From: Microbacterium ginsengiterrae
GTDB lineage: Bacteria; Actinomycetota; Actinomycetes; Actinomycetales; Microbacteriaceae
Assembly: GCF_014205075.1 (NCBI RefSeq)
Contig: NZ_JACHMU010000001.1
Location: 2,418,001 to 2,482,000 of the forward strand
DNA length: 64,000 nucleotides
Reading direction: 5' to 3'
The position numbers and the translations under genes are program-made. A model generated the notes under the pieces. It was not told the DNA's origin. It was given only the letters and a program-made list of their open reading frames with translations, and ran no database searches. Shown piece after piece: positions 55,595 through 63,325 of the stretch. Position 1 is the first letter of the stretch; each line of letters begins with the position of its first letter.

Positions 55595-55959
55595 TCCTGT
55601 GGTTCACCATCCTTCAGATCGCCGTCGCCGTCGCGGTGGGGATCTTCGCCGTGTCCGCCGGCCTGATGGGGCGTCGCCCGAGCGACTACACGGTGGGAGC
55701 CCTCGCACTCGTCGAGGTGCTCCTGATCGTCCAGGTCATCACGGCCATCGTCGCTCCGCTGGTCGGCAATCCGCCCACCGGCGATCCGCTGGAGTTCTGG
55801 GTCTACCTCGTCTCCGCCGTCCTGCTGCCCGTCGGCGGTGTCGCGTGGGCGCTCCTGGAGCGGAGTCGATGGAGCACCGTCATCCTCGGTGTCGTCGGCT
55901 TCGCCGTGGCCGTCATGCTGTGGCGCATGGAAGTCATCTGGACGATCCAGGTCGCCTGA
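55591..55959 (+). CDS. small four-helix membrane protein, unknown function
   Basis: The 122-residue product has four hydrophobic segments with short loops: from residue 2, from about 37, from about 68 and from about 92 (WSTVILGVVGFAVAVML). No family is recognised. It overlaps the truB stop by 4 bases (ATGA) and lies 45 bases before another small membrane protein, so it belongs to the truB-ribF transcript. No conserved polar residue stands out that would suggest a catalytic or transport role. Confidence 0.7.
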   Translation: MILWFTILQIAVAVAVGIFAVSAGLMGRRPSDYTVGALALVEVLLIVQVITAIVAPLVGNPPTGDPLEFWVYLVSAVLLPVGGVAWALLERSRWSTVILGVVGFAVAVMLWRMEVIWTIQVA

Positions 55960-56004
55960 CGCGGCATCCGGCCGGTGTCGTGCGCGCTTAGGATGGAAGG
56001 CGCT

Positions 56005-56448
56005 ATGACCACAACCGAACCCCGCTCTCGGATGACCGGCATCGGCCGCGTTCTCGTCATCGTCTACGCGGTCATGGCGCTCGCCGCCACCGGACGCAGC
56101 TTCGTCCAGATCGTCCGCAGCTTCGATGAGGCACCTTTGGCGTACACGCTGTCCGCGCTCGCGGCCGTCGTCTACATCGTCGCGACCCTCGGACTGATCT
56201 TCGCCGGGCGCCGCGGCTGGTACACGATCGCCTGGGCGGCGATCGTGTTCGAACTCGCCGGCGTGCTCATCGTCGGCACGCTGAGCCTCACCATGCCCGA
56301 ACTGTTCCAGCACGATTCCGTGTGGTCCGTCTTCGGTCGCGGATACCTCTTCGTCCCCCTCGTCCTGCCGGCGTTCGGCATCTGGTGGCTGCGCACTCAT
56401 CGCCCCTCTGCACGTGTGGCGTCGCCCGCGTCCGAGGTGACGGCGTGA
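56005..56448 (+). CDS. small membrane protein before ribF, unknown function
   Basis: The 147-residue product has four hydrophobic segments (about residues 15-33, 48-70, 76-98 and 115-132). The ATG at 56005 follows GGAAGG; TAGGAT at 55989-55994 may be a local -10 box. I do not recognise the family. The stop overlaps the ribF GTG (GTGA), which indicates translational coupling with ribF and, from that context alone, raises the possibility of a flavin-linked or operon-specific role. Confidence 0.7.
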   Translation: MTTTEPRSRMTGIGRVLVIVYAVMALAATGRSFVQIVRSFDEAPLAYTLSALAAVVYIVATLGLIFAGRRGWYTIAWAAIVFELAGVLIVGTLSLTMPELFQHDSVWSVFGRGYLFVPLVLPAFGIWWLRTHRPSARVASPASEVTA

Positions 56449-57401
56449 TCGTCTTCCGCGACACGGAGCAGATCCCTGCCGACTTCGGGCCGTCAGCGGT
56501 CGCGATCGGGAAGTTCGACGGTGTGCACGCCGGTCATCGGGCGGTCATCGAGCGGCTCAAGGCGGATGCCGCCGCATCCGGCGCCCGCGCGGTCGCGGTC
56601 ACCTTCGACCGCAACCCGCTCGCGCTGCTCCGACCGGAGCTGTGCCCGGACAACGTCGTGTCCGTCGAGCGCAAGCTCGAACTCCTCGGTGAGCTGGGGC
56701 TCGACGCCACGGTGCTGCTGACGTTCGACCGTGAGCTCGCATCGCGATCGGCCGAGGAGTTCGTCGAGGAGATCCTCGTGGGCGCGCTGAAGGTCAGCAC
56801 GGTGCTCGTCGGACGCGACTTCCGTTTCGGACACCGTGGCGCCGGCACGCCCGACCTGCTGCGCGAGCTCGGGCCGCGCTACGGCTTCACCGTCGACGTC
56901 GTCGACGACGTCTTCGTCGAGGGCTCGGAGCGGCGGGTGTCCTCCAGCTGGATCAGGGAACTGCTCGCCGAGGGCGACGTGGCAACGGCCGCCGTTGTTC
57001 TCGGACGGCCCGTCGATGTGCGCGGCGAAGTCGTCCACGGACTCAAGAGAGGCCGTGAACTCGGATTCCCGACCGCCAACCTGTCGGAGACCGTCGACGC
57101 GTTCGTCCCGGAGGACGGCGTGTACGCAGGGTGGCTCCATGACCACGAGACCGGCATCCGGCATCCTGCGGCGGTGTCGGTGGGCACGAACCCCACGTTC
57201 GACGATGTGCTCGTCCGCCAGGTCGAGGCGCACGTGATCGACGAGGACGCCCTCGACCTGTACGGTCACGAGGTGACGGTGGAATTCACCCGGCGCCTGC
57301 GCGGCATGGTCGCGTTCGACGGCATCGAGGCCCTCATGGCGCAGATGTCGGCCGATGTCGAGGCAGCCCGCGCGATTCTCGCCGCCGATGCCCTAGAATG
57401 A
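56445..57401 (+). CDS. ribF: bifunctional riboflavin kinase/FAD synthetase
   Basis: Converts riboflavin to FMN and then FAD. The GTG at 56445 gives 318 residues. The N-terminal FAD synthetase domain has AIGKFDGVHAGHRAVI and the FRFGHRGAGTPDLL segment with the nucleotidyltransferase site. The C-terminal kinase domain has VVHGLKRGRELGFPTANL and the PAAVSVGTNPTFD motif. A more upstream start is open but would overlap the previous gene heavily. The usual downstream gene rpsO is replaced by a helicase gene. Confidence 0.95.
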   Translation: MIVFRDTEQIPADFGPSAVAIGKFDGVHAGHRAVIERLKADAAASGARAVAVTFDRNPLALLRPELCPDNVVSVERKLELLGELGLDATVLLTFDRELASRSAEEFVEEILVGALKVSTVLVGRDFRFGHRGAGTPDLLRELGPRYGFTVDVVDDVFVEGSERRVSSSWIRELLAEGDVATAAVVLGRPVDVRGEVVHGLKRGRELGFPTANLSETVDAFVPEDGVYAGWLHDHETGIRHPAAVSVGTNPTFDDVLVRQVEAHVIDEDALDLYGHEVTVEFTRRLRGMVAFDGIEALMAQMSADVEAARAILAADALE

Positions 57402-57422
57402 GTGTGGTTCTCGACGTTGCGG

Positions 57423-57466
57423 GTGCGGATTTCGCGCATCGCTGAGCGCGAGGACGAGGTCCGCAC
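57423..57466 (+). other. nested hairpin before the SNF2 gene
   Basis: GTGCGGA (57423-57429) pairs with TCCGCAC (57460-57466), and inside it TCGCGC (57432-57437) pairs with GCGCGA (57446-57451). It fills part of the 148-base gap after ribF. It may be a terminator of the truB-ribF operon or a leader structure of the helicase mRNA. TAGAAT at 57395-57400 is a possible -10 box upstream. Confidence 0.4.
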
Positions 57467-57549
57467 GGTCATGGTTCATCCACACGCGGACGACACGTAC
57501 GGCACGGGCCGCCCTCTCGGACGATCCGGTACTCACGCTCAGGAGGAGC

Positions 57550-59685
57550 ATGCCGACTACGGCAACCGCCGCCACGCGGCGCAGGAAGACATCCCGTCGT
57601 GATGACGAGGCCCCGCTGATCCCGATCCTCGCCCGCAAGGTGCGCGAGATCGAGGCGAAGGCGCAGCGCGGCAAGCTCGGCCCGACCAATCGGGTCAAGT
57701 TCCAGGTCATCGCGTTCCTCGTGCGTGAGGAGCGTGCGAGGGTGAAGGCGGACGAGTCCGTCGGAGATGCGGCACGCGCCGAGCTGCTCAAGCGGCTCGA
57801 CGGCGTCGCGACCATCCTCGCCAAGACCGCCGCGCGCGACACGTCGCTGATCCAGCTGCTCGAGGCTGATCAGGCGACCAGCCCGGTGGCGAAGCGCATG
57901 CGCAGGGACTGGCTCCTCGAATCCGGTGCGGAACTCGCGCCGGAGGAACTCATCATCACCGACATCGCACCGGTACAGGCACCTGTGGTGCCGCCGGCAC
58001 TGGCCGAGCGTCAGGTGACGCCTCCGTCGGTGGAGGCGCGGCAGTTGGCGAACCCGTTCCTCGCTCCCGATCTCACCCCTCGTCCGACCACGACGCCTCG
58101 GCGCCGTCTGGACGGCTGGGAGCTCATGGGGCCGCTGTACAAGGCATTCGAGACCGGTGCCGGAGGCTCGTCGGCGAGCATGGAGCTCCCGCCCGTTCCC
58201 GAGTACGACCACATCTCGCCCAAGGGGCGCGAGGTGATGGTGCACCAGTCGCGTTTCCTCGAGTCCGTGCGGGCAGGACACCGCAGCTTCCTGCTCGCGG
58301 ACGAGCCGGGTCTCGGCAAGACCGCCCAGTCCGTTCTCGCGGCGTCCCTGGCCGAGGCCTACCCGCTCCTGGTCGTCGTGCCCAACGTCGTCAAGATGAA
58401 CTGGGCGCGCGAGGTCGAACGGTGGACACCGCAGCGCAGGGCGACGGTCATCCAGGGCGATGGCGACGACATCGACGCGTTCGCCGATGTCTTCATCGTG
58501 AACTACGAGATCCTCGACCGGCACCTGTCCTGGCTGGGGTCGATCGGCCTGCAGGGCATGGTCGTCGACGAGGCGCACTTCATCAAGAACCTCTCCTCGC
58601 AGCGCTCGCAGAACGTCCTCGCGCTGGCGTCGCGGATCCGTGAGCGGACCAGGAACCCCCTGATGATGGCGCTCACCGGCACGCCGCTCATCAACGACGT
58701 CGAGGACTTCGACGCCATCTGGCGGTTCCTCGGATGGACGACGGGCGACAAGCCGGGTCCCGAGCTCATGGAGAAGCTCGACGCGACCGGTCTGACCCCC
58801 GCCGACAAGGCGTTCTACGCCGAGGCGCGCGACGCCGTCATCTCGATGGGCATCGTCCGTCGCAAGAAGAAGGACGTCGCCGCGGATCTGCCCGACAAGC
58901 TCGTCGCCGACCTGCCGGTGCAACTGGACGACGAGTTCGGCCGCGGCATCCGTCAGGCGGAGCGCGAACTCGGACTGCGCCTCGCGGCGAAGTACCGGCG
59001 CATCATCGAGGCCCGCGGTGACCGCGGCCTCGCAGAGGGCGAGATCGACGAGGACATCGTGCGCCTCGTGGCGACGGGGGAGCTCGAGGAGTCCCGCGCC
59101 GCCGGAACCGGTGGCGACAACGTGTTCACCATGGTGCGCAAGATCGGTCAGGCCAAGGCACAGCTCGCCGCGGACTACGCCGGTCAGCTCCAGCGCTCGG
59201 TCGGCAAGGTCGTGTTCTTCGCGAAGCACATCGACGTCATGGATCAGGCGGAGGCGCACTTCGCGGCATCCGGCATCCGCTACGTCTCGATCCGCGGAGA
59301 TCAGACGACGGCCGTCCGTCAGCAGGCGATCGACGACTTCAACGGCGACGAGGGCGTCGGCATCGCGGTGTGCTCGCTCACCGCCGCCGGTGTCGGCCTG
59401 AACCTGCAGGCGGCGTCGAACGTCGTCCTCGCTGAGCTCAGCTGGACCGCAGCGGAGCAGACGCAGGCGATCGACCGCGTGCACCGCATCGGTCAGGGCG
59501 AGCCGGTCACGGCGTGGCGCATCATCGCCGCCCACACCATCGACACGAAGATCGCCGAGCTCATCGACCAGAAGCAGGGACTCGCCGCGCGGGCCCTCGA
59601 CGGCGAGGTCGTGGAAGAGGCAGCCAGCGAGACCGTGCAGCTCGGTGCCCTCATGCACCTGCTACGCGAGGCTCTCGGCGACTGA
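57550..59685 (+). CDS. SNF2-family DEAD/DEAH helicase
   Basis: ATP-dependent DNA or nucleoprotein remodeller of the SNF2/RapA type. The 711-residue protein has a charged N-terminal region (to about 220), motif I ADEPGLGKT (about 250-258), motif II DEAH in VVDEAHFIKN (about 339), SALTGTPLIND-like motif III, and the C-terminal lobe with FFAKHIDVMDQAE, GVGLNLQAAS and motif VI RVHRIGQ. No nuclease or zinc domain is seen. AGGAGG precedes the ATG. It is not part of a recognisable restriction or defence cluster here. Confidence 0.88.
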   Translation: MPTTATAATRRRKTSRRDDEAPLIPILARKVREIEAKAQRGKLGPTNRVKFQVIAFLVREERARVKADESVGDAARAELLKRLDGVATILAKTAARDTSLIQLLEADQATSPVAKRMRRDWLLESGAELAPEELIITDIAPVQAPVVPPALAERQVTPPSVEARQLANPFLAPDLTPRPTTTPRRRLDGWELMGPLYKAFETGAGGSSASMELPPVPEYDHISPKGREVMVHQSRFLESVRAGHRSFLLADEPGLGKTAQSVLAASLAEAYPLLVVVPNVVKMNWAREVERWTPQRRATVIQGDGDDIDAFADVFIVNYEILDRHLSWLGSIGLQGMVVDEAHFIKNLSSQRSQNVLALASRIRERTRNPLMMALTGTPLINDVEDFDAIWRFLGWTTGDKPGPELMEKLDATGLTPADKAFYAEARDAVISMGIVRRKKKDVAADLPDKLVADLPVQLDDEFGRGIRQAERELGLRLAAKYRRIIEARGDRGLAEGEIDEDIVRLVATGELEESRAAGTGGDNVFTMVRKIGQAKAQLAADYAGQLQRSVGKVVFFAKHIDVMDQAEAHFAASGIRYVSIRGDQTTAVRQQAIDDFNGDEGVGIAVCSLTAAGVGLNLQAASNVVLAELSWTAAEQTQAIDRVHRIGQGEPVTAWRIIAAHTIDTKIAELIDQKQGLAARALDGEVVEEAASETVQLGALMHLLREALGD

Positions 59686-59734
59686 TTCGAGCCGTTAAGA
59701 ACCGGGATTCTTTCCGGCTCTTCCGGCTCGAATC
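59684..59734 (+). terminator. long inverted repeat after the SNF2 gene
   Basis: GATTCGAGCCG (59684-59694) and CGGCTCGAATC (59724-59734) are perfectly complementary over 11 bases, with a 29-base loop. The loop holds a second CCGGCTC, so the 5' arm has two possible partners. The 5' arm overlaps the stop codon. Confidence 0.55.
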
Positions 59735-59831
59735 CAGCGGTTTCACGCAAGACCGGGAATTCGACCCGGTGTGACCGGCAAGATCTCCGATTCTCACGCG
59801 TGCTCGAATGGCGTCAGACGGTGATGGCCAC

Positions 59832-59837
59832 TATGGT
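59832..59837 (+). promoter_or_regulatory. candidate pfkA -10 box
   Basis: TATGGT lies 57 bases before the pfkA ATG in the 209-base gap after the SNF2 gene. No clear -35 was found. Apart from this and the inverted repeat at 59684-59734, the gap shows nothing coding. Confidence 0.35.
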
Positions 59838-59894
59838 CGAGAGCAGGCAGCGTCGCCGTTCCCCTCTTCCCGAAACGTCTGAAGGCACCACAGC

Positions 59895-60923
59895 ATGAAG
59901 ATCGGTATCCTCACCAGCGGCGGCGACTGCCCCGGCCTCAACGCAGTGATCCGCGGCGTCGTCCTGAAGGGCTCGACCTCGTACGACCTCGAGTTCGTCG
60001 GCATCCGAGACGGATGGCGCGGCGTCGTCGAGGGCGACTTCATGCCGCTCACGCGTCATGAGGTGAAGGGGCTGTCCAAGGTGGGCGGCACGATCCTCGG
60101 CACGAGCCGTACCAACCCGTACGAGGGGGAGCGCGGCGGTGCCGAGAACATCGCCAAGACCCTGTACGGCCACAAGATCGACGGCATCATCGCCATCGGC
60201 GGCGAGGGGACCCTCGCGGCCGCCGACCGCCTGTCGAAGGACGGCATCAAGGTCCTCGGCGTGCCGAAGACGATCGACAACGACCTCCGCGCCACCGACT
60301 ACTCGTTCGGCTTCGACACCGCCGTGAACATCGCCACCGACGCGATGGACCGGCTGCGCACGACCGGGGACTCGCACCAGCGCTGCATGGTGGCCGAGGT
60401 CATGGGGCGCCACGTCGGCTGGATCGCGCTGCACGCCGGTATCGCTGCGGGTGCCCACGTCATCTGCATCCCCGAGGTGCCGATGTCGATCGACGAGATC
60501 GCGGCCCAGGTCGCCAGCGCCCACGACCGTGGTCGGGCTCCGCTCGTCGTCGTGTCGGAGGGCTTCACCCTCGAGGGCATGGACGAGGCTTACAGCGACA
60601 AGGGCCTCGACGCGTTCAACCGGCCCCGGCTCGGCGGTATCGGCGACCAGTTGGCGCCGATGATCGAGAAGATCACGGGCGTGGAGACGCGCGCGACGAT
60701 CCTCGGGCACATCCAGCGCGGCGGTTCGCCTTCCGCGTTCGACCGGGTGCTCGCGACCCGCCTCGGACTGCACGCCGCCGACGCGATCGTCGACGGCGCG
60801 TGGGGCCAGATGGTCGCGATGAAGGGGACCGACATCGTGCGTGTGCCGTTCGAAGAGGCCCTCGGCGAGCTCAACACGGTGCCGCGGTACCGCTACGACG
60901 AGGCCGCTGCACTCTTCGGTTGA
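59895..60923 (+). CDS. pfkA: 6-phosphofructokinase (group III type)
   Basis: Phosphorylates fructose 6-phosphate in glycolysis. The 342-residue protein has the N-terminal TSGGDCPGLNAVIRG, the phosphoryl-donor motif GGEGT (102-106) and PKTIDND (124-130). The glycine at position 105 goes with ATP use, while the lysine in PKTIDND is typical of PPi-dependent enzymes. This combination marks the actinobacterial group III (mixed-substrate) PFKs, which were shown to use ATP in Streptomyces. ATP is the more likely donor; PPi cannot be ruled out from sequence. Confidence 0.92.
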   Translation: MKIGILTSGGDCPGLNAVIRGVVLKGSTSYDLEFVGIRDGWRGVVEGDFMPLTRHEVKGLSKVGGTILGTSRTNPYEGERGGAENIAKTLYGHKIDGIIAIGGEGTLAAADRLSKDGIKVLGVPKTIDNDLRATDYSFGFDTAVNIATDAMDRLRTTGDSHQRCMVAEVMGRHVGWIALHAGIAAGAHVICIPEVPMSIDEIAAQVASAHDRGRAPLVVVSEGFTLEGMDEAYSDKGLDAFNRPRLGGIGDQLAPMIEKITGVETRATILGHIQRGGSPSAFDRVLATRLGLHAADAIVDGAWGQMVAMKGTDIVRVPFEEALGELNTVPRYRYDEAAALFG

Positions 60924-60944
60924 TCGTGGTCCCGCTGGCCTTCG

Positions 60945-60997
60945 GTGTCACGACCGTGGTGGGTTGCCCAGGTGGGATGCCTCCACTGACGTGACAC
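60945..60997. other. inverted repeat between convergent pfkA and ptrB
   Basis: GTGTCACG (60945-60952) and CGTGACAC (60990-60997) are perfect complements 37 bases apart. The 8-base CACGACCG also occurs twice (60949-60956 and 60995-61002). The 155-base gap between the two genes shows no open frame I trust; this may be part of a shared termination region. Confidence 0.35.
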
Positions 60998-61078
60998 GAC
61001 CGGGCGTGTGTCTCCATCCTGGTGACTCAGCGGCGCACACACGCGCCCGTGGCTGCGCGGCACGTGTCCAGCGGCGAG

Positions 61079-63172
61079 TCAGGCGAGGCCGAGGGTGTCC
61101 AGCATCCAGGCGAGCTCGAACGCGCGCTCCCGCCACGCGTTGTAACGCCCACTCACGCCGCCGTGGCCGGCGGCCATCTCGCACTTGAGCAGGACGTCCT
61201 TCGCGCCGGAGTGCCGAAGGGCGGCGACCCACTTCGCCGGCTCCACGTACAGCACGCGCGTGTCATTGAGGGAGGTCATGGCGAGGATCCGCGGGTACCC
61301 GGCATCCTGGCGCACGTTCTCATACGGCGTGTACGACTTCATGTACTCGTACACCTCCGGGTCGTGCAGCGGGTCCCCCCACTCGTCCCACTCGATGACG
61401 GTGAGCGGGAGAGATGGGTCGAGGATCGACGTGAGCGCGTCGACGAACGGCACGGATGCGAGGATCCCGGCGAAGGTCGACGGTGCGAGATTCGCGACCG
61501 CGCCCATGAGGAGCCCGCCCGCGCTTCCGCCCTCGGCGACCATACGCTCGGCGCTCGTCACTCCGGTCTCGATGAGGTGCTCGGCGCAGGCGACGAAGTC
61601 GGTGAAGGTGTTGCGCTTGTTCCGCAGTTTCCCGTCCTCGTACCAGCCGCGTCCCATCTCACCGCCACCGCGCACGTGCGCGACGGCGAACACGACTCCG
61701 CGATCGAGTTCGGAGAGCCGGGCGACGGAGAAGCCAGGATCGATCGAGTGCTCGTAGGAGCCATACCCGTACAGATGCACCGGGCGCACGCCTGCGCCGG
61801 GGTCCCCGAAGGACTTCTTCCACACGAGGGAGATCGGCACCCTCGTGCCGTCCGGCGCGGTGGCCCAGCGGCGTTCCTGGCCGTACTCCTCCGGCGCGTA
61901 CCCGCCGAGCACCGGCTGCTGCTTGCGCAGCACGAGCTCACGTGTCGCAAGGTCCAGGTCGTACACGGTCGACGGCGTCACGAACGAGGTGTACGACAGA
62001 CGCAGGAACGGGGAGTGCCACTCCGGGTTGCCGGCGGGACCGGCGGAGAAGAGCGGCTCGTCGAAGGCGAGCTCGTCGACCTGCCCGTTGCGCGGGTCGA
62101 GCAGGCCGACCCGCTCGAGACCCTCGCTGCGGTAGCCGACGACGGTGACGTCCCGGAAGCAGTCCACCCCGAGGATGCGCCGCCCCGGCTCGTGGGCCAT
62201 GACGACCGTTCGCTCTCCCTGCGGGTCGGATGCCGCGACCGAGACGAGCTCGAAGTCGAGGGCGCCGGCGTTGTGGAGGATGAGCAGCCGGTCCTCGCCG
62301 TCGACCACGGTGTGGTCGATCTCGTACTCGACGCCCTCCGCCCGCGGCCAGACGAGCTGCGGTTCGGCCGTGATGTCGCCCCGCAGGTCCACGAGGTATT
62401 CCTCGCTCGTAACGCTCGAACCGACGCCGATGACGAGGTAACGGCGGCTGCGGGTGATCCCGGCACCGAGCCAGAACCGCTCGTCGGGCTCGTGGAAGAG
62501 CTTCACATCCTCGGCGACCGGCGTTCCGAGCCGGTGCAGCCACAGCGTGTCGGGGCGCCAGGCCTCATCGCGGGTCGTGTAGATGATCGCCGAGCCGTCC
62601 GGGGTGAAGAACCCGCCGCCGGTCTTCGGGATCTCATCGGCGAGGACCTCCCCGGTGGCGAGGTCGCGCACGCGGATCGTGTAGAGCTCGTCACCCTCGG
62701 TGTCGGGAGCCCAGAGCAGACGGGTGGCATCGTCCGACACGTCGAAGGAGCCCAGCGAGAAGAACTCGTGGCCCTCCGCCTCGACGTTGCCGTCCAGCAG
62801 GATCTCCTCGCCGGGCACCGGTACGCCGGGCTCGAGGGTCGGAGGGGTCCAATCGCCGGGCTCAGCGGCAGCGCGGCAGTGGATGCCGTACTGCGCGCCC
62901 TCCTCGCTGCGGCTGTAGTACCACCAGTCGCCGCGACGCGTGGGCACCGACAGGTCGGTCTCCTGCACGCGCCCCTTGATCTCCTGGAAGATCTGCTCCC
63001 GCAGCCCCTCGAGGTGCGCCGTCGCCTCATCGGTGTACGCGTTCTCCGCTTCCAGGTGCGCGATCACCTCGGGGGAGTCCTTCTCACGCAACCACTCATA
63101 CGGATCGTCGAACGAGTCGCCGTGGTGCGTGCGGACGTGTGAGCGGCGGGGGGCGATGGGGGCGTTGGTCAC
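61079..63172 (-). CDS. ptrB: oligopeptidase B (S9 prolyl oligopeptidase family)
   Basis: Cytosolic serine peptidase that cleaves short peptides after Arg and Lys. The 697-residue protein has a beta-propeller domain (about residues 70-410) and a C-terminal alpha/beta hydrolase domain with the nucleophile serine in EGGSAGGLLMG (about residue 550), a conserved VPFVDAL segment and the catalytic histidine in GHGGVSGR near the end. Length and motifs suit PtrB. The GTG start at 63172 has TACCGT 6 bases upstream on the minus strand. It converges with pfkA. Confidence 0.93.
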   Translation of the reverse strand: MTNAPIAPRRSHVRTHHGDSFDDPYEWLREKDSPEVIAHLEAENAYTDEATAHLEGLREQIFQEIKGRVQETDLSVPTRRGDWWYYSRSEEGAQYGIHCRAAAEPGDWTPPTLEPGVPVPGEEILLDGNVEAEGHEFFSLGSFDVSDDATRLLWAPDTEGDELYTIRVRDLATGEVLADEIPKTGGGFFTPDGSAIIYTTRDEAWRPDTLWLHRLGTPVAEDVKLFHEPDERFWLGAGITRSRRYLVIGVGSSVTSEEYLVDLRGDITAEPQLVWPRAEGVEYEIDHTVVDGEDRLLILHNAGALDFELVSVAASDPQGERTVVMAHEPGRRILGVDCFRDVTVVGYRSEGLERVGLLDPRNGQVDELAFDEPLFSAGPAGNPEWHSPFLRLSYTSFVTPSTVYDLDLATRELVLRKQQPVLGGYAPEEYGQERRWATAPDGTRVPISLVWKKSFGDPGAGVRPVHLYGYGSYEHSIDPGFSVARLSELDRGVVFAVAHVRGGGEMGRGWYEDGKLRNKRNTFTDFVACAEHLIETGVTSAERMVAEGGSAGGLLMGAVANLAPSTFAGILASVPFVDALTSILDPSLPLTVIEWDEWGDPLHDPEVYEYMKSYTPYENVRQDAGYPRILAMTSLNDTRVLYVEPAKWVAALRHSGAKDVLLKCEMAAGHGGVSGRYNAWRERAFELAWMLDTLGLA

Positions 63173-63178
63173 GGTTCC

Positions 63179-63184
63179 ACGGTA
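63179..63184 (-). promoter_or_regulatory. ptrB -10 box, leaderless layout
   Basis: On the minus strand TACCGT is followed by GGAACC and the GTG at 63172. Confidence 0.5.
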
Positions 63185-63224
63185 GTCCGTGTCGAGTTGA
63201 CCGGCGTTGAGGACGGTGCGAGGA

Positions 63225-63253
63225 TTGTCTGGGCCGGTTAACGGATCTGATAC
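63225..63253 (+). promoter_or_regulatory. candidate promoter of the PiT transporter
   Basis: TTGTCT (63225-63230) and TGATAC (63248-63253) are spaced by 17 bases. The predicted start is near 63260, giving a leader of about 65 bases before the GTG. Pho-box-like repeats (63236-63291) overlap it. Confidence 0.45.
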
Positions 63254-63291
63254 CCACGGTGAACTCTTCGTTCACCACGCCGATCACGTCG
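63236..63291. promoter_or_regulatory. Pho-box-like repeats at the phosphate transporter promoter
   Basis: GGTTAAC (63236-63242) and GGTGAAC (63258-63264) are 22 bases apart, and GTTCACC (63270-63276) is the inverse of the second, with TCTTC between. The next 11-base unit has GATCACG. Streptomyces PhoP boxes use GTTCACC-like units repeated every 11 bases, so PhoP control of a phosphate transporter is plausible. The repeats are read directly; the protein is inferred. Confidence 0.4.
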
Positions 63292-63325
63292 GCACATTCC
63301 TGCTTCGTCGACCTGAAAGCGAACG

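Noticed and set aside
57550-59685. Part of a defence island (SNF2 helicase next to nucleases)
   Set aside because: The neighbours are ribF and pfkA; no restriction, methylase or toxin genes are present.
61022-63142. A 706-codon open frame on the plus strand
   Set aside because: It mirrors ptrB, whose catalytic motifs are intact on the minus strand.
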